64,000 bases of DNA from contig NZ_JBHSFP010000032.1 of assembly GCF_042654065.1 (NCBI RefSeq), forward strand, positions 1 to 64,000. Reading direction: 5' to 3'. Within the stretch, counting starts at the first letter, position 1; every line of letters starts with the position of its first letter. Below are positions 40,360 to 47,485 of this stretch, piece after piece. The stretch comes from Sphaerisporangium dianthi. Its GTDB lineage: Bacteria; Actinomycetota; Actinomycetes; Streptosporangiales; Streptosporangiaceae. The position numbers and the translations under genes are program-made. The notes beneath the pieces are model-generated. The model did not search any database. It was not told the origin of the DNA and saw only the letters and a list, made by a program, of their open reading frames with translations.

Positions 40360-41283
40360 ATGAGGCGAATCATTGCCACCGCGGCGGTCACGCTGACCGC
40401 GGTGCTGTCTTTGGGCGCGTGCGGCGGAGGGGACCCGCTCAGCGGCGACACCGGCGCCAGCACGGCCCCCAGCACGTCCGGCTCCGCCGCCGGCGGCGCC
40501 AAGGTCGTCGTCGGCTCGGCCAACTTCCCGGAGAACGTCCTTCTCGCCTCGATCTACTCCCAGGCGCTTGCGGCCAAGGGTGTCCAGGTGGAGGAGAAGT
40601 TCAACATCGGCAGCCGCGAGGTCATCTACGACCAGGTCAAGAACGGCGCGCTGACCGTCCTGCCCGAGTACAACGGGGGTCTGCTCAGCTTCATCGACCC
40701 CAAGAGCACCGCTGCGAGCAAGGACGACGTCAACACCGAGCTGAAGTCCAAGCTCGCCCCCGAGGTGGAGATCCTCGACTCCTCCGCGGCCGAGGACAAC
40801 GACTCGCTGTCGGTCACCAAGGAGACCGCCACCAAGTACAGCCTGACGACGATCGAGGACCTGGCCAAGGTCGCCAAGGACTTCACGGTCGGCGGCCCGC
40901 CGGAGTTCAAGAAGCGCCGTGAGGCCCAGTTCAAGGACGTCTACGGCCTGACGTTCAAGGAGTGGAAGCCGACGGGCGACACCACCGCGGACGCCATCAA
41001 GAGCGGCGCCGTCCAGGTGGGCAACGTCTTCACGACCGACCCGAAGATCCTGATCAACGGCCTGGTGCCGCTGCAGGACCCGAAGAGCGTCTTCAGCGCC
41101 CAGAACGTCACCCCGCTGGTCAACAAGGCCGGCGCGGACGAGACCGTGCGCACGACGCTGAACGCGATCTCCGCCAAGCTCGACACCGCGGGGCTGGTCG
41201 AGATGATGAAGCGCGTGGCCGTCGACAAGGACGACCCGCCCGTCGTCGCCAAGGACTGGCTCACCAAGAACGGCCTTGCCTGA
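40360..41283 (+). CDS. Betaine/choline-type substrate-binding lipoprotein
   Basis: A 307-residue OpuAC-type binding protein. The signal sequence ends in the lipobox LSLGAC (cysteine at about residue 22), followed by a Gly/Ser-rich linker. The domain starts at KVVVGSANFPENVLLASIYSQALAAKG, and NGALTVLPEYNGGLLSF carries the usual ligand-contact region of quaternary-ammonium binders. It would capture glycine betaine, choline or carnitine outside the membrane for the preceding permease pair. ATG at 40360 is used; the GGAAGGG upstream is 13 bp away, a little far. A strong terminator follows. Confidence 0.92.
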   Translation: MRRIIATAAVTLTAVLSLGACGGGDPLSGDTGASTAPSTSGSAAGGAKVVVGSANFPENVLLASIYSQALAAKGVQVEEKFNIGSREVIYDQVKNGALTVLPEYNGGLLSFIDPKSTAASKDDVNTELKSKLAPEVEILDSSAAEDNDSLSVTKETATKYSLTTIEDLAKVAKDFTVGGPPEFKKRREAQFKDVYGLTFKEWKPTGDTTADAIKSGAVQVGNVFTTDPKILINGLVPLQDPKSVFSAQNVTPLVNKAGADETVRTTLNAISAKLDTAGLVEMMKRVAVDKDDPPVVAKDWLTKNGLA

Positions 41284-41301
41284 CCGGCGCGGCCCCACTC
41301 T

Positions 41302-41339
41302 CGAAAGGTCCTCCCGGAACCTCCGCGGAGGACCTTTCG
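41302..41339 (+). terminator. Strong hairpin after the ABC importer operon
   Basis: Perfect 13-base arms, CGAAAGGTCCTCC and GGAGGACCTTTCG, enclose a 12-base loop beginning 19 bp after the stop codon. Confidence 0.85.
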
Positions 41340-41447
41340 CATGAGCGCCGCCGGGACGCCCGCACGAGCATCCGGCGCCTTCGCGCACGAGCACCGGGAG
41401 CTCTTTCACGCGGGCGCCGCGGAGGCCCGCCGCCCCGGCAGCGGCGG

Positions 41448-42455
41448 TCAGAACCCGGCCACGACCACCTTGCCGATCATGCGGCCGCTCTCCACCATCT
41501 CGTGGGCGCGGCGCAGCGTCGCCGCGTTGATCGGGCCGAGCTCGGTGGTGAGGGTCGTGCGGAGGATGCCGGCGTCCACCAGCTCGGCGACCTTCTCCAG
41601 CAGGTCGTGCTGGGCGATCATGTCGTCGGTCTCGTACAGCGGCCGGGTGAACATCAGCTCCCAGTGGAAGGCGATGCTCTTGGGCTTCAGCGGCAGCAGC
41701 TCCAGCCCTTCGGGCTCGTCGATGGCCGTGATGTGCCCGCCCGGCCGCAGGAGCTCGGCGTACGCCTCGATCTGGCCGTCGGTCTTGGGGGAGAGCACGT
41801 AGTCGACCCCCTGCGGCGCCACGGCGCGGACACTGGCGACCAGGTCGTGGTGGTCGGCGATGCGGTGGGCGCCGAGGCCGCGGACCCACTCTTGCGACTC
41901 GGGCCGTGACGCCGTCCCGATGACGGTGAGATCGGTCAGCGCGCGGGCCAGCTGCACGACCATGGACCCCACGCCGCCGGCCGCGCCGAGCACGAGCAGG
42001 GTCCCGGTGCTGCCCGCGTCCAACCGGAAGCGGTCGAACAGCGTCTCCCAGGCGGTGATGGTGGTCAGCGGCAGCGCGGCCGCCTCGGCGAAGCCGAGCG
42101 TCCGGGGCTTGTGGCCGACGATGCGCTCGTCGACGGCGTGGTAGCGCGAGTTGGAGCCGGGACGGGTGATCGAACCGGCGTAGTAGACCTCGTCGCCCAC
42201 CTCGAACAGCGTGACCTCGGACCCGACGGCGGTCACGACGCCCGCCGCATCCCAGCCGAGCACCTTCGGCGTGCCTCCGGGATCGTCGCCCTTGCGTACC
42301 TTGGTGTCCACCGGGTTGACCGACACCGCCTCGACGCGCACGAGCAGGTCACGCGGGCCTGGCGTGGGGACGGGCAGCTCGACGTCCTCCAGGCTGGCGG
42401 GGTCGGACACGGGAAGGGACTTGCGGTAGGCCACCGCGCTCATCGTCTCTGTCAT
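41448..42455 (-). CDS. Zinc-independent MDR quinone-oxidoreductase-like protein
   Basis: A 335-residue medium-chain reductase of the quinone oxidoreductase type. It has VEAVSVNPVDTKVRKG, VLGWDAAGVV, the catalytic-side AAALPLTTITAWETLFD and the NADPH motif VLGAAGGVGSMVVQLAR. The zinc-binding cysteines of true alcohol dehydrogenases are missing. This subgroup reduces quinones or enones with NADPH. The divergent flavin reductase begins 78 bp away, so both may answer to the same signal. The start ATG at 42455 has a weak ribosome binding site. Confidence 0.92.
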   Translation of the reverse strand: MTETMSAVAYRKSLPVSDPASLEDVELPVPTPGPRDLLVRVEAVSVNPVDTKVRKGDDPGGTPKVLGWDAAGVVTAVGSEVTLFEVGDEVYYAGSITRPGSNSRYHAVDERIVGHKPRTLGFAEAAALPLTTITAWETLFDRFRLDAGSTGTLLVLGAAGGVGSMVVQLARALTDLTVIGTASRPESQEWVRGLGAHRIADHHDLVASVRAVAPQGVDYVLSPKTDGQIEAYAELLRPGGHITAIDEPEGLELLPLKPKSIAFHWELMFTRPLYETDDMIAQHDLLEKVAELVDAGILRTTLTTELGPINAATLRRAHEMVESGRMIGKVVVAGF

Positions 42456-42533
42456 ATCTCGACCGTACGCAACGGGCCGTGGTCACCTCCCTCCGCCTCC
42501 GCCCGCCGCGGGTGGGTGGTAGGAGTTGGGGCC

Positions 42534-43013
42534 ATGAACGAGTTCGTGGAGGCGATGAGGCAGCTGGCCGCGGGGGTCGTGGTGGTCACCGTGCGGGACG
42601 AGCGGGACGACATCGGGACGACCGTGACCACGTTCACCTCCCTTTCCGCCGATCCCCCCATGGTGTCGCTGAGCCTGGCCTCCGCCGGGTACCTCTGCGA
42701 GGTGCTGCTGCGGCAGGACCGCTGGGCGGTGACCCTGCTGTCCGGCGATCAGGCCGTGATGGCCAGCCGGTTCGCCACGCCCGGGCGTCCCAGCGCGCGC
42801 CTGCTCCTGGCCGGGACGCCGCACCATCGGGGCCGCCACAGCGGGGCGTTCGTCATTGACGGCGGAGTGGCCGCGCTGGAGGCCGAGACCGCCCGGGTCA
42901 TCCCGGGCGGCGATCACACGCTCTTCCTGGCCCAGGTGCTCGACGTCGACTACGTCACCCCTGCTCTGCCGCCTCTTGTGCGGATGCGCGGGCGCTACCG
43001 CGCGGTGACCTGA
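42534..43013 (+). CDS. Flavin reductase family protein
   Basis: A 159-residue FMN-binding split-barrel protein of the flavin reductase (DIM6/NTAB) type. It opens with MRQLAAGVVVVTV, continues with GTTVTTFTSLSADPPMVSLSLA and ends with DYVTPALPPLVRMRGRYRAV. Such proteins supply reduced flavin to two-component monooxygenases. The ATG at 42534 follows TAGGAGTTGG. The 3' end overlaps the convergent MFS gene by 59 bp, so the two genes share coding sequence on opposite strands. No cognate monooxygenase is adjacent. Confidence 0.88.
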   Translation: MNEFVEAMRQLAAGVVVVTVRDERDDIGTTVTTFTSLSADPPMVSLSLASAGYLCEVLLRQDRWAVTLLSGDQAVMASRFATPGRPSARLLLAGTPHHRGRHSGAFVIDGGVAALEAETARVIPGGDHTLFLAQVLDVDYVTPALPPLVRMRGRYRAVT

Positions 43014-44457
43014 CGTCGCGGCGGAGCACGAGCAGCGCGACGATGAAGGCCGCGGTCAGCAGGCCTGCGCCGACGGTGAAGGCCAGGTGGTATCCGCCGG
43101 TCAGCGCCGCGGCCCGGTCCTCGCCTCGCACGGCCAGGCCCTCGGTGCGGGAGGCCGCCAGCGTCGCCAGCAGGGCGACGCCCAGCGCCATGCCGATCTG
43201 CTGGGTGGTGTTGAACAGCCCGGAGGCCAGTCCGGCGTCCTCCTCGCCGGCGTCCGACATGCCGAGGGCGGTCAGCGCCGGGATGGCCAGCCCGAAGCCG
43301 GCGGCGAGCAGCATCGCCGGGAGCAGGTCGGTGACGTAGTTCGCGTGCACGGGGACCCGGGCCAGCAGGGCCAGCACCCCGATCAGCAGGGCGAGGCCCA
43401 CCAGCAGGACGTCACGCTCGCCGAAGCGGGCGTACAACCGTGACGAGACGCCGAGCGACACCACGCCGATCGCGATCGACGCCGGCAGCATCGCCAGGCC
43501 GGTTCCCGCCGCGCCGTATCCGAGAACCTTCTGCAGGTAGAGCGCGGTGAGGATCTGGAAGGAGAAGAGCGCGGCGACCATCAGCATCTGGACGATGTTG
43601 GCCCCGGCGACGGTGCGCGACCGGAGGACGCGCAGCGGCATGAGCGGGGTCCTCGCGGTGGCCTGACGGGCGAAGAAGCCGGCGAGCAGCGCGATGGCGA
43701 GGACCCCGAGGCCGATCGTGGAGGCCGATGCCCACCCTCGCGCCTCGGCCTGGACGACGGTGTAGATGGCCAGCATGAGCCCGGAGGTCACCAGGAGGGC
43801 GCCGAGGACGTCGGCTCCTGCGGCCAGGCCGAGGCCGCGGTCGCGCGGCAGCACCGGGACGGCGACCGCGAGCGCGACGAGGCCGACGGGCAGGTTGACG
43901 AAGAAGATCCAGTGCCAGGTCAGGGCGTCGGTGAGCAGGCCGCCGAGCACCGCGCCGGCGGACGCTCCGGCGGCGCCGGTGAAGCTGAACACGGCGATCG
44001 CCTTGGCGCGCTCGGCGGGCTCGGTGAACAGCGTCACGAGGATGCCCAGGCCGACCGCCGCGGCCATGGCGCTGCCGGCGCCCTGCAGGAAGCGGGCGAC
44101 GATCAGCGTGGCCGGGTCGGCGGCCACGCCCGCGAGCACCGATGCGGCCGTGAACACCGCGGTGCCGGCCAGGAAGACCCGCTTGCGGCCGACCAGGTCG
44201 CCGAGCCGTCCGGCCAGCAGCAGCAGGCTGCCGAACGCGATCAGGTAGGAGTTGACGACCCAGCTCAGGCCGGCGGGGGAGAAGCCGAGGTCGGTCTGGA
44301 TGGCGGGCATGGCCACGGTCACGATGCTGCCGTCGAGGATGGTCATCAGCGTCGCCGTGGCGATCACGCCGAGGGCGATCCACCGGGAGCGGGGTCCTTG
44401 AGGGGACGCCTGCGGCGATGGGCGCCGGCCGGCGTGGGAGGGGGAGGTGGCGGGCAT
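42955..44457 (-). CDS. MFS transporter, DHA2 (EmrB/QacA) family
   Basis: A 500-residue exporter with 14 predicted helices. Family features are the start of helix 1 (ATLMTILDGSIVTVAMPAIQTDLG), motif A GRLGDLVGRKRVFL, and motif C-like GAAGASAGAVLGGLL. It should export drugs or other hydrophobic compounds with protons. It is next after a MarR regulator on the minus strand (75 bp), which is a standard drug-responsive pair. Its 5' leader contains a hairpin that overlaps the ribosome binding site CAGGAG. Its 3' end overlaps the flavin reductase gene on the other strand. Confidence 0.92.
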   Translation of the reverse strand: MPATSPSHAGRRPSPQASPQGPRSRWIALGVIATATLMTILDGSIVTVAMPAIQTDLGFSPAGLSWVVNSYLIAFGSLLLLAGRLGDLVGRKRVFLAGTAVFTAASVLAGVAADPATLIVARFLQGAGSAMAAAVGLGILVTLFTEPAERAKAIAVFSFTGAAGASAGAVLGGLLTDALTWHWIFFVNLPVGLVALAVAVPVLPRDRGLGLAAGADVLGALLVTSGLMLAIYTVVQAEARGWASASTIGLGVLAIALLAGFFARQATARTPLMPLRVLRSRTVAGANIVQMLMVAALFSFQILTALYLQKVLGYGAAGTGLAMLPASIAIGVVSLGVSSRLYARFGERDVLLVGLALLIGVLALLARVPVHANYVTDLLPAMLLAAGFGLAIPALTALGMSDAGEEDAGLASGLFNTTQQIGMALGVALLATLAASRTEGLAVRGEDRAAALTGGYHLAFTVGAGLLTAAFIVALLVLRRDVRSPRGSARASAQEAAEQG

Positions 44458-44466
44458 CAGTGCACT

Positions 44467-44487
44467 CCTGTCGGATGAGGCGACAGG
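44467..44487 (-). promoter_or_regulatory. Hairpin over the MFS ribosome binding site
   Basis: CCTGTCG and CGACAGG (minus strand) pair across seven bases. The 3' arm includes the start of CAGGAG, the ribosome binding site 7 bp before the ATG, so folding would hide it. Confidence 0.4.
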
Positions 44488-44501
44488 AAAGACCGTAGCA
44501 G

Positions 44502-44514
44502 ATAGTTTTGTTAT
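44502..44514. promoter_or_regulatory. Candidate MarR operator upstream of the MFS gene
   Basis: ATAGTTTTGTTAT is an AT-rich island in the 75-bp gap after the MarR gene. A related ATAGTTAT lies upstream of the MarR start near 45032-45040. Confidence 0.3.
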
Positions 44515-44532
44515 AGACGATCCTTGTCGGAT

Positions 44533-45012
44533 CTAACTCGCGCGCTGGCGTGCCCTCCGGACCGGCTGCGGGTTCTCGGCGGGGATGGCCAGCTCGCCGG
44601 TGACCAGGCGGTCCATGAGCCGCAGGAAGACGTCGCGCTCGTCCTTGGACAGACCCGCGAGCGCGGTCTCGTGGACGCGGTCGACGATCTGCTGGCTGCG
44701 CGCGGCGACCCGCGCGCCCTCGTCGGTGACCGCGATGATGCGGGCCCGCCGGTCCTTGCCGGACGGGCGGCGTTCGGCGAGACCGGCCTTCTCCAGCGCG
44801 TCCACGGTCACCACCATCGTGGTCTTGTCCATGTCGCCGATCTCCGCCAGCTCGATCTGTGTGCGCTCTTCTTCGAGCGCGTGCACCAGCACGCAGTGCA
44901 TGCGGGCCGTGAGGCCGATCTCGGCGAGCGCCGCCGCCATGCGCGTCCGCAGCACGTGGCTGGTGTGGTCCAGGAGGAACGACAGGTCCGGTGCGGTGCG
45001 TGCGGGCGCCAT
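44533..45012 (-). CDS. MarR family transcriptional regulator
   Basis: About 159 residues with the MarR winged helix: LTARMHCVLVHALEEERTQIELAEIGDMDKTTMVVTVDALEKAGL covers the recognition helix, and RRPSGKDRRARIIAVTDEGAR is the wing. It probably represses the adjacent DHA2 exporter and itself. ATG at 45012 gives a 10-bp spacing to GGAGG. The ATG three codons upstream (45021) would leave only one base, so the shorter start is preferred. It is read towards the MFS gene. Confidence 0.9.
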   Translation of the reverse strand: MAPARTAPDLSFLLDHTSHVLRTRMAAALAEIGLTARMHCVLVHALEEERTQIELAEIGDMDKTTMVVTVDALEKAGLAERRPSGKDRRARIIAVTDEGARVAARSQQIVDRVHETALAGLSKDERDVFLRLMDRLVTGELAIPAENPQPVRRARQRAS

Positions 45013-45140
45013 GGCGGTCATTCCTCCAGCATAACTATTGGTCCCGTGGTGGATTATCCCGAAGCGGACCCGTCGCGGGAGGCCGGCCCTCGATGCGGGC
45101 CGCCGTCCCACGCCTCGTCCGGAGCGTGGGACGGGGCGCG

Positions 45141-45614
45141 TCAGTCGAAGCCGCCGAACCAGCCGGGGACGTCGAGACGGAAGATGTCGGCCGGGGTCAC
45201 CGCCCGCAGGTCGGACTCCAGGGCGAGCAGGCGGTCCTCGCCGAGTGCCTGCGCCCAGCGCGCCCGGATGTCGTCGAAGATGCGGGCCGACCGCACGAGG
45301 CTGTCCACGCCGCGGTCGGTGAGCCGCACGACCTTGCGCCGGGCGTCGTGCGGGTCGGAGCCGCGCTCGACGTAGCCGACGCGCTCGAGCGTGTCGACCG
45401 TCTTGCCCGCGGCCTGCTTGGAGACCCCGAGCCGGCGGCCCAGCTCGGCGGCCGTCGTGCCGCGCGTGCCGATGGCCTGCATGACGAACCCGTGCAGCGG
45501 GCGCACGTCGGGATGCCCCTGGCGGGCCAGCTCGGCGTGGACCTCGTCGATGATGGTGCGGAACCCGAGGAACAGCCGGAGAGGCAGCTCGTAACCCGGC
45601 GGGCTGGTGGACAC
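45141..45614 (-). CDS. MarR family transcriptional regulator
   Basis: A 157-residue winged-helix protein with HGFVMQAIGTRGTTAAELGRRLGVSKQAAGKTVDTLERVGYVERG and DPHDARRKVVRLTDRG. The motif GVSKQAAGKTVD places it in the MarR branch seen next to unknown hydrolases and exporters. GTG start at 45614. It stands 120 bp upstream of the first MarR gene and downstream of the sppA terminator, and appears to be transcribed independently. The target is not evident. Confidence 0.88.
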   Translation of the reverse strand: MSTSPPGYELPLRLFLGFRTIIDEVHAELARQGHPDVRPLHGFVMQAIGTRGTTAAELGRRLGVSKQAAGKTVDTLERVGYVERGSDPHDARRKVVRLTDRGVDSLVRSARIFDDIRARWAQALGEDRLLALESDLRAVTPADIFRLDVPGWFGGFD

Positions 45615-45709
45615 GATGGACGACCTCGCTCAGTGGCAGACAACCCGGTTGACTATCGTAGCGGTGCCCGCCACCAGGCGAAGAGGGCGGTCATCAGGGT
45701 GAGGTGCGT

Positions 45710-45733
45710 GGTCGCCGCGCCCGCGCGGCGACC
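45710..45733 (-). terminator. Hairpin downstream of sppA
   Basis: Perfect 10-base arms GGTCGCCGCG and CGCGGCGACC with a four-base loop, 9 bp after the sppA stop on the minus strand. Confidence 0.8.
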
Positions 45734-45741
45734 GCTCGCCT

Positions 45742-47433
45742 TTAACGGATCGTCCACGTGCCCGGGAGCATGAGCGGACCGTACGCGGGCAGGCCGAGTT
45801 CGGCGGCCAGACGGGCGAGCGGCCCCCAGGCCTCCAGGCGCACCTGGCCGAGCGCCGCCGCCTTGTCCTCACTGGACTCCGGCGGGCGCAGCCGCTCGAG
45901 GGGGTGCATGCGCGGGTACGAGCGCACCGTGGCGTCCTTGGGCAGGCCGGCCCGGCTGCGGGCGATCGCCAGCGCGTCCTCCAGACCGCCCAGCTCGTCC
46001 ACCAGGCCCCTGCCGAACGCGTCGGCGCCGGTCCAGACCCGGCCGCGTGCCAGCTCGTGGGCACGATCGCGGTCGAACCCCCTGCCCTCGGCGACCTTGC
46101 CCACGAAATCGTCGTAGATGCGGTCGAGCCAGGCGTTGACCCGCTCCCACTGCGGCTCGGAGAAGGCGCGGCTCGGCGAGAACATGCCGGAGTTGGCGCC
46201 CACGTCCACCGACTCGGAGGTGACGCCGATGCGGCCGAGCAGCTCTCCCAGGGCCGGCTTGCCGCCGAACACCCCGATCGAGCCGGTCAGCGTGCCCGGC
46301 TGGGCGACGATCACGTCGGCGGCCATCGCGACGAAGTAGCCGCCCGACGCGGCCAGGTCGCCCATCGAGATGATCACCGGCTTGCCGGACCTGCGCGTGA
46401 GCACGACCTCGCGCCAGACGACGTCCGAGGCGACGTACGACCCGCCGGGGCTGTCGACGCGGAAGACGATCGCCTTGACGTTGTCGTCCCGGCGGGCGGC
46501 CCGGAACGCGGCCGCGATGGTGTCGGACCCCATGGCGCCCGCGCCGCCGAGCGGGCTGCGCCCGCTGCGGCCCAGGCGGATCTGGCCGTGGCCGTGGATC
46601 AGCGCGACGACCCGCTCACCCGGATGCGGGAGCTTCTTGGCGATGGCGCCCTTGGCGTACCGCGCGACGTACAGCAGCAGATCGCCCTCGCCGCGCACCT
46701 CTTCGTACACCTCGTCGCGGTAGGCGAGGCGGTCGACCAGGCCCGCCTCGACCGCCTCGGCCCCGATGAACGGCCCTCGGTCGATCAGCTCGCGGACGCG
46801 CTCGGGCGCGAGGCCCCGCCCCTCGGCGATGCCGGAGACGACCTGTTCGATGACCGACTCGGCGATGCGCGCGGTGGACTCGCGGTGCGCCTCGGTCATG
46901 TGATCTTGGGTGAACATGTTCGCCGCGGTCTTGTACTCGTGCCGCTGGCTGATCTGGTAGTCGACGCCGATCTTCGACAGCGCGTTCTTGACGAAGCGCT
47001 GCTCCAGCGAGATGCCGGTCAGGCCGACGTCGCCGGACGGCTGGAGGTAGACCTTCTCGAAGGCGCTCGCGAGGTAGTAGGGCACGGTGCCCGCGCCGAA
47101 CTCGCCGAAGGTCTCGGAGTAGGCCACGGTCAGCTTGCCGGCCGCCCGGAGCTGGACGACGGCCGTGCGCAGCTCCTGGACCATGGCGAGCCCGATGGGG
47201 CGTCCGCTGATCTTGACGATGAGGCCCTTGACGCGCGGATCTCTGCGCGCGCGGCGCAGACCCGACAGGACGTCCGCGAGGCGGGTCTTGCGCATGGACA
47301 GCAGGGCGCCGAGCGGGTCGGAGGGTGGACCCTCGGTCAGGCCCTCGGTGAGGTCGAGTTCGAGCACGAGGGGAGCCGTGCGCCGCTGCCGGAGCCTGTC
47401 GACGGTGTCCATGATCGACTTGGTCGCGTCCAT
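45742..47433 (-). CDS. sppA: Signal peptide peptidase SppA, 67K type
   Basis: A 563-residue S49 peptidase with the two ClpP-like repeats of the long form. The catalytic lysine is K168 in HEYKTAANMF and the serine S363 in MGDLAASGGYF, followed by GTLTGSIGVFGGKP. Unlike E. coli SppA, there is no obvious N-terminal transmembrane helix, since residues 1-20 are charged. Thus it may be cytosolic or peripheral. It degrades leftover signal peptides. The ATG at 47433 has AAGG about 7 bp upstream. The next gene upstream is glgB, 52 bp away, so some read-through is possible. Confidence 0.9.
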   Translation of the reverse strand: MDATKSIMDTVDRLRQRRTAPLVLELDLTEGLTEGPPSDPLGALLSMRKTRLADVLSGLRRARRDPRVKGLIVKISGRPIGLAMVQELRTAVVQLRAAGKLTVAYSETFGEFGAGTVPYYLASAFEKVYLQPSGDVGLTGISLEQRFVKNALSKIGVDYQISQRHEYKTAANMFTQDHMTEAHRESTARIAESVIEQVVSGIAEGRGLAPERVRELIDRGPFIGAEAVEAGLVDRLAYRDEVYEEVRGEGDLLLYVARYAKGAIAKKLPHPGERVVALIHGHGQIRLGRSGRSPLGGAGAMGSDTIAAAFRAARRDDNVKAIVFRVDSPGGSYVASDVVWREVVLTRRSGKPVIISMGDLAASGGYFVAMAADVIVAQPGTLTGSIGVFGGKPALGELLGRIGVTSESVDVGANSGMFSPSRAFSEPQWERVNAWLDRIYDDFVGKVAEGRGFDRDRAHELARGRVWTGADAFGRGLVDELGGLEDALAIARSRAGLPKDATVRSYPRMHPLERLRPPESSEDKAAALGQVRLEAWGPLARLAAELGLPAYGPLMLPGTWTIR

Positions 47434-47485
47434 AGCGACACCTTAGGCGACGTTGCCGGTGAAGAGGCGCACGGTTTTCCTCCCG

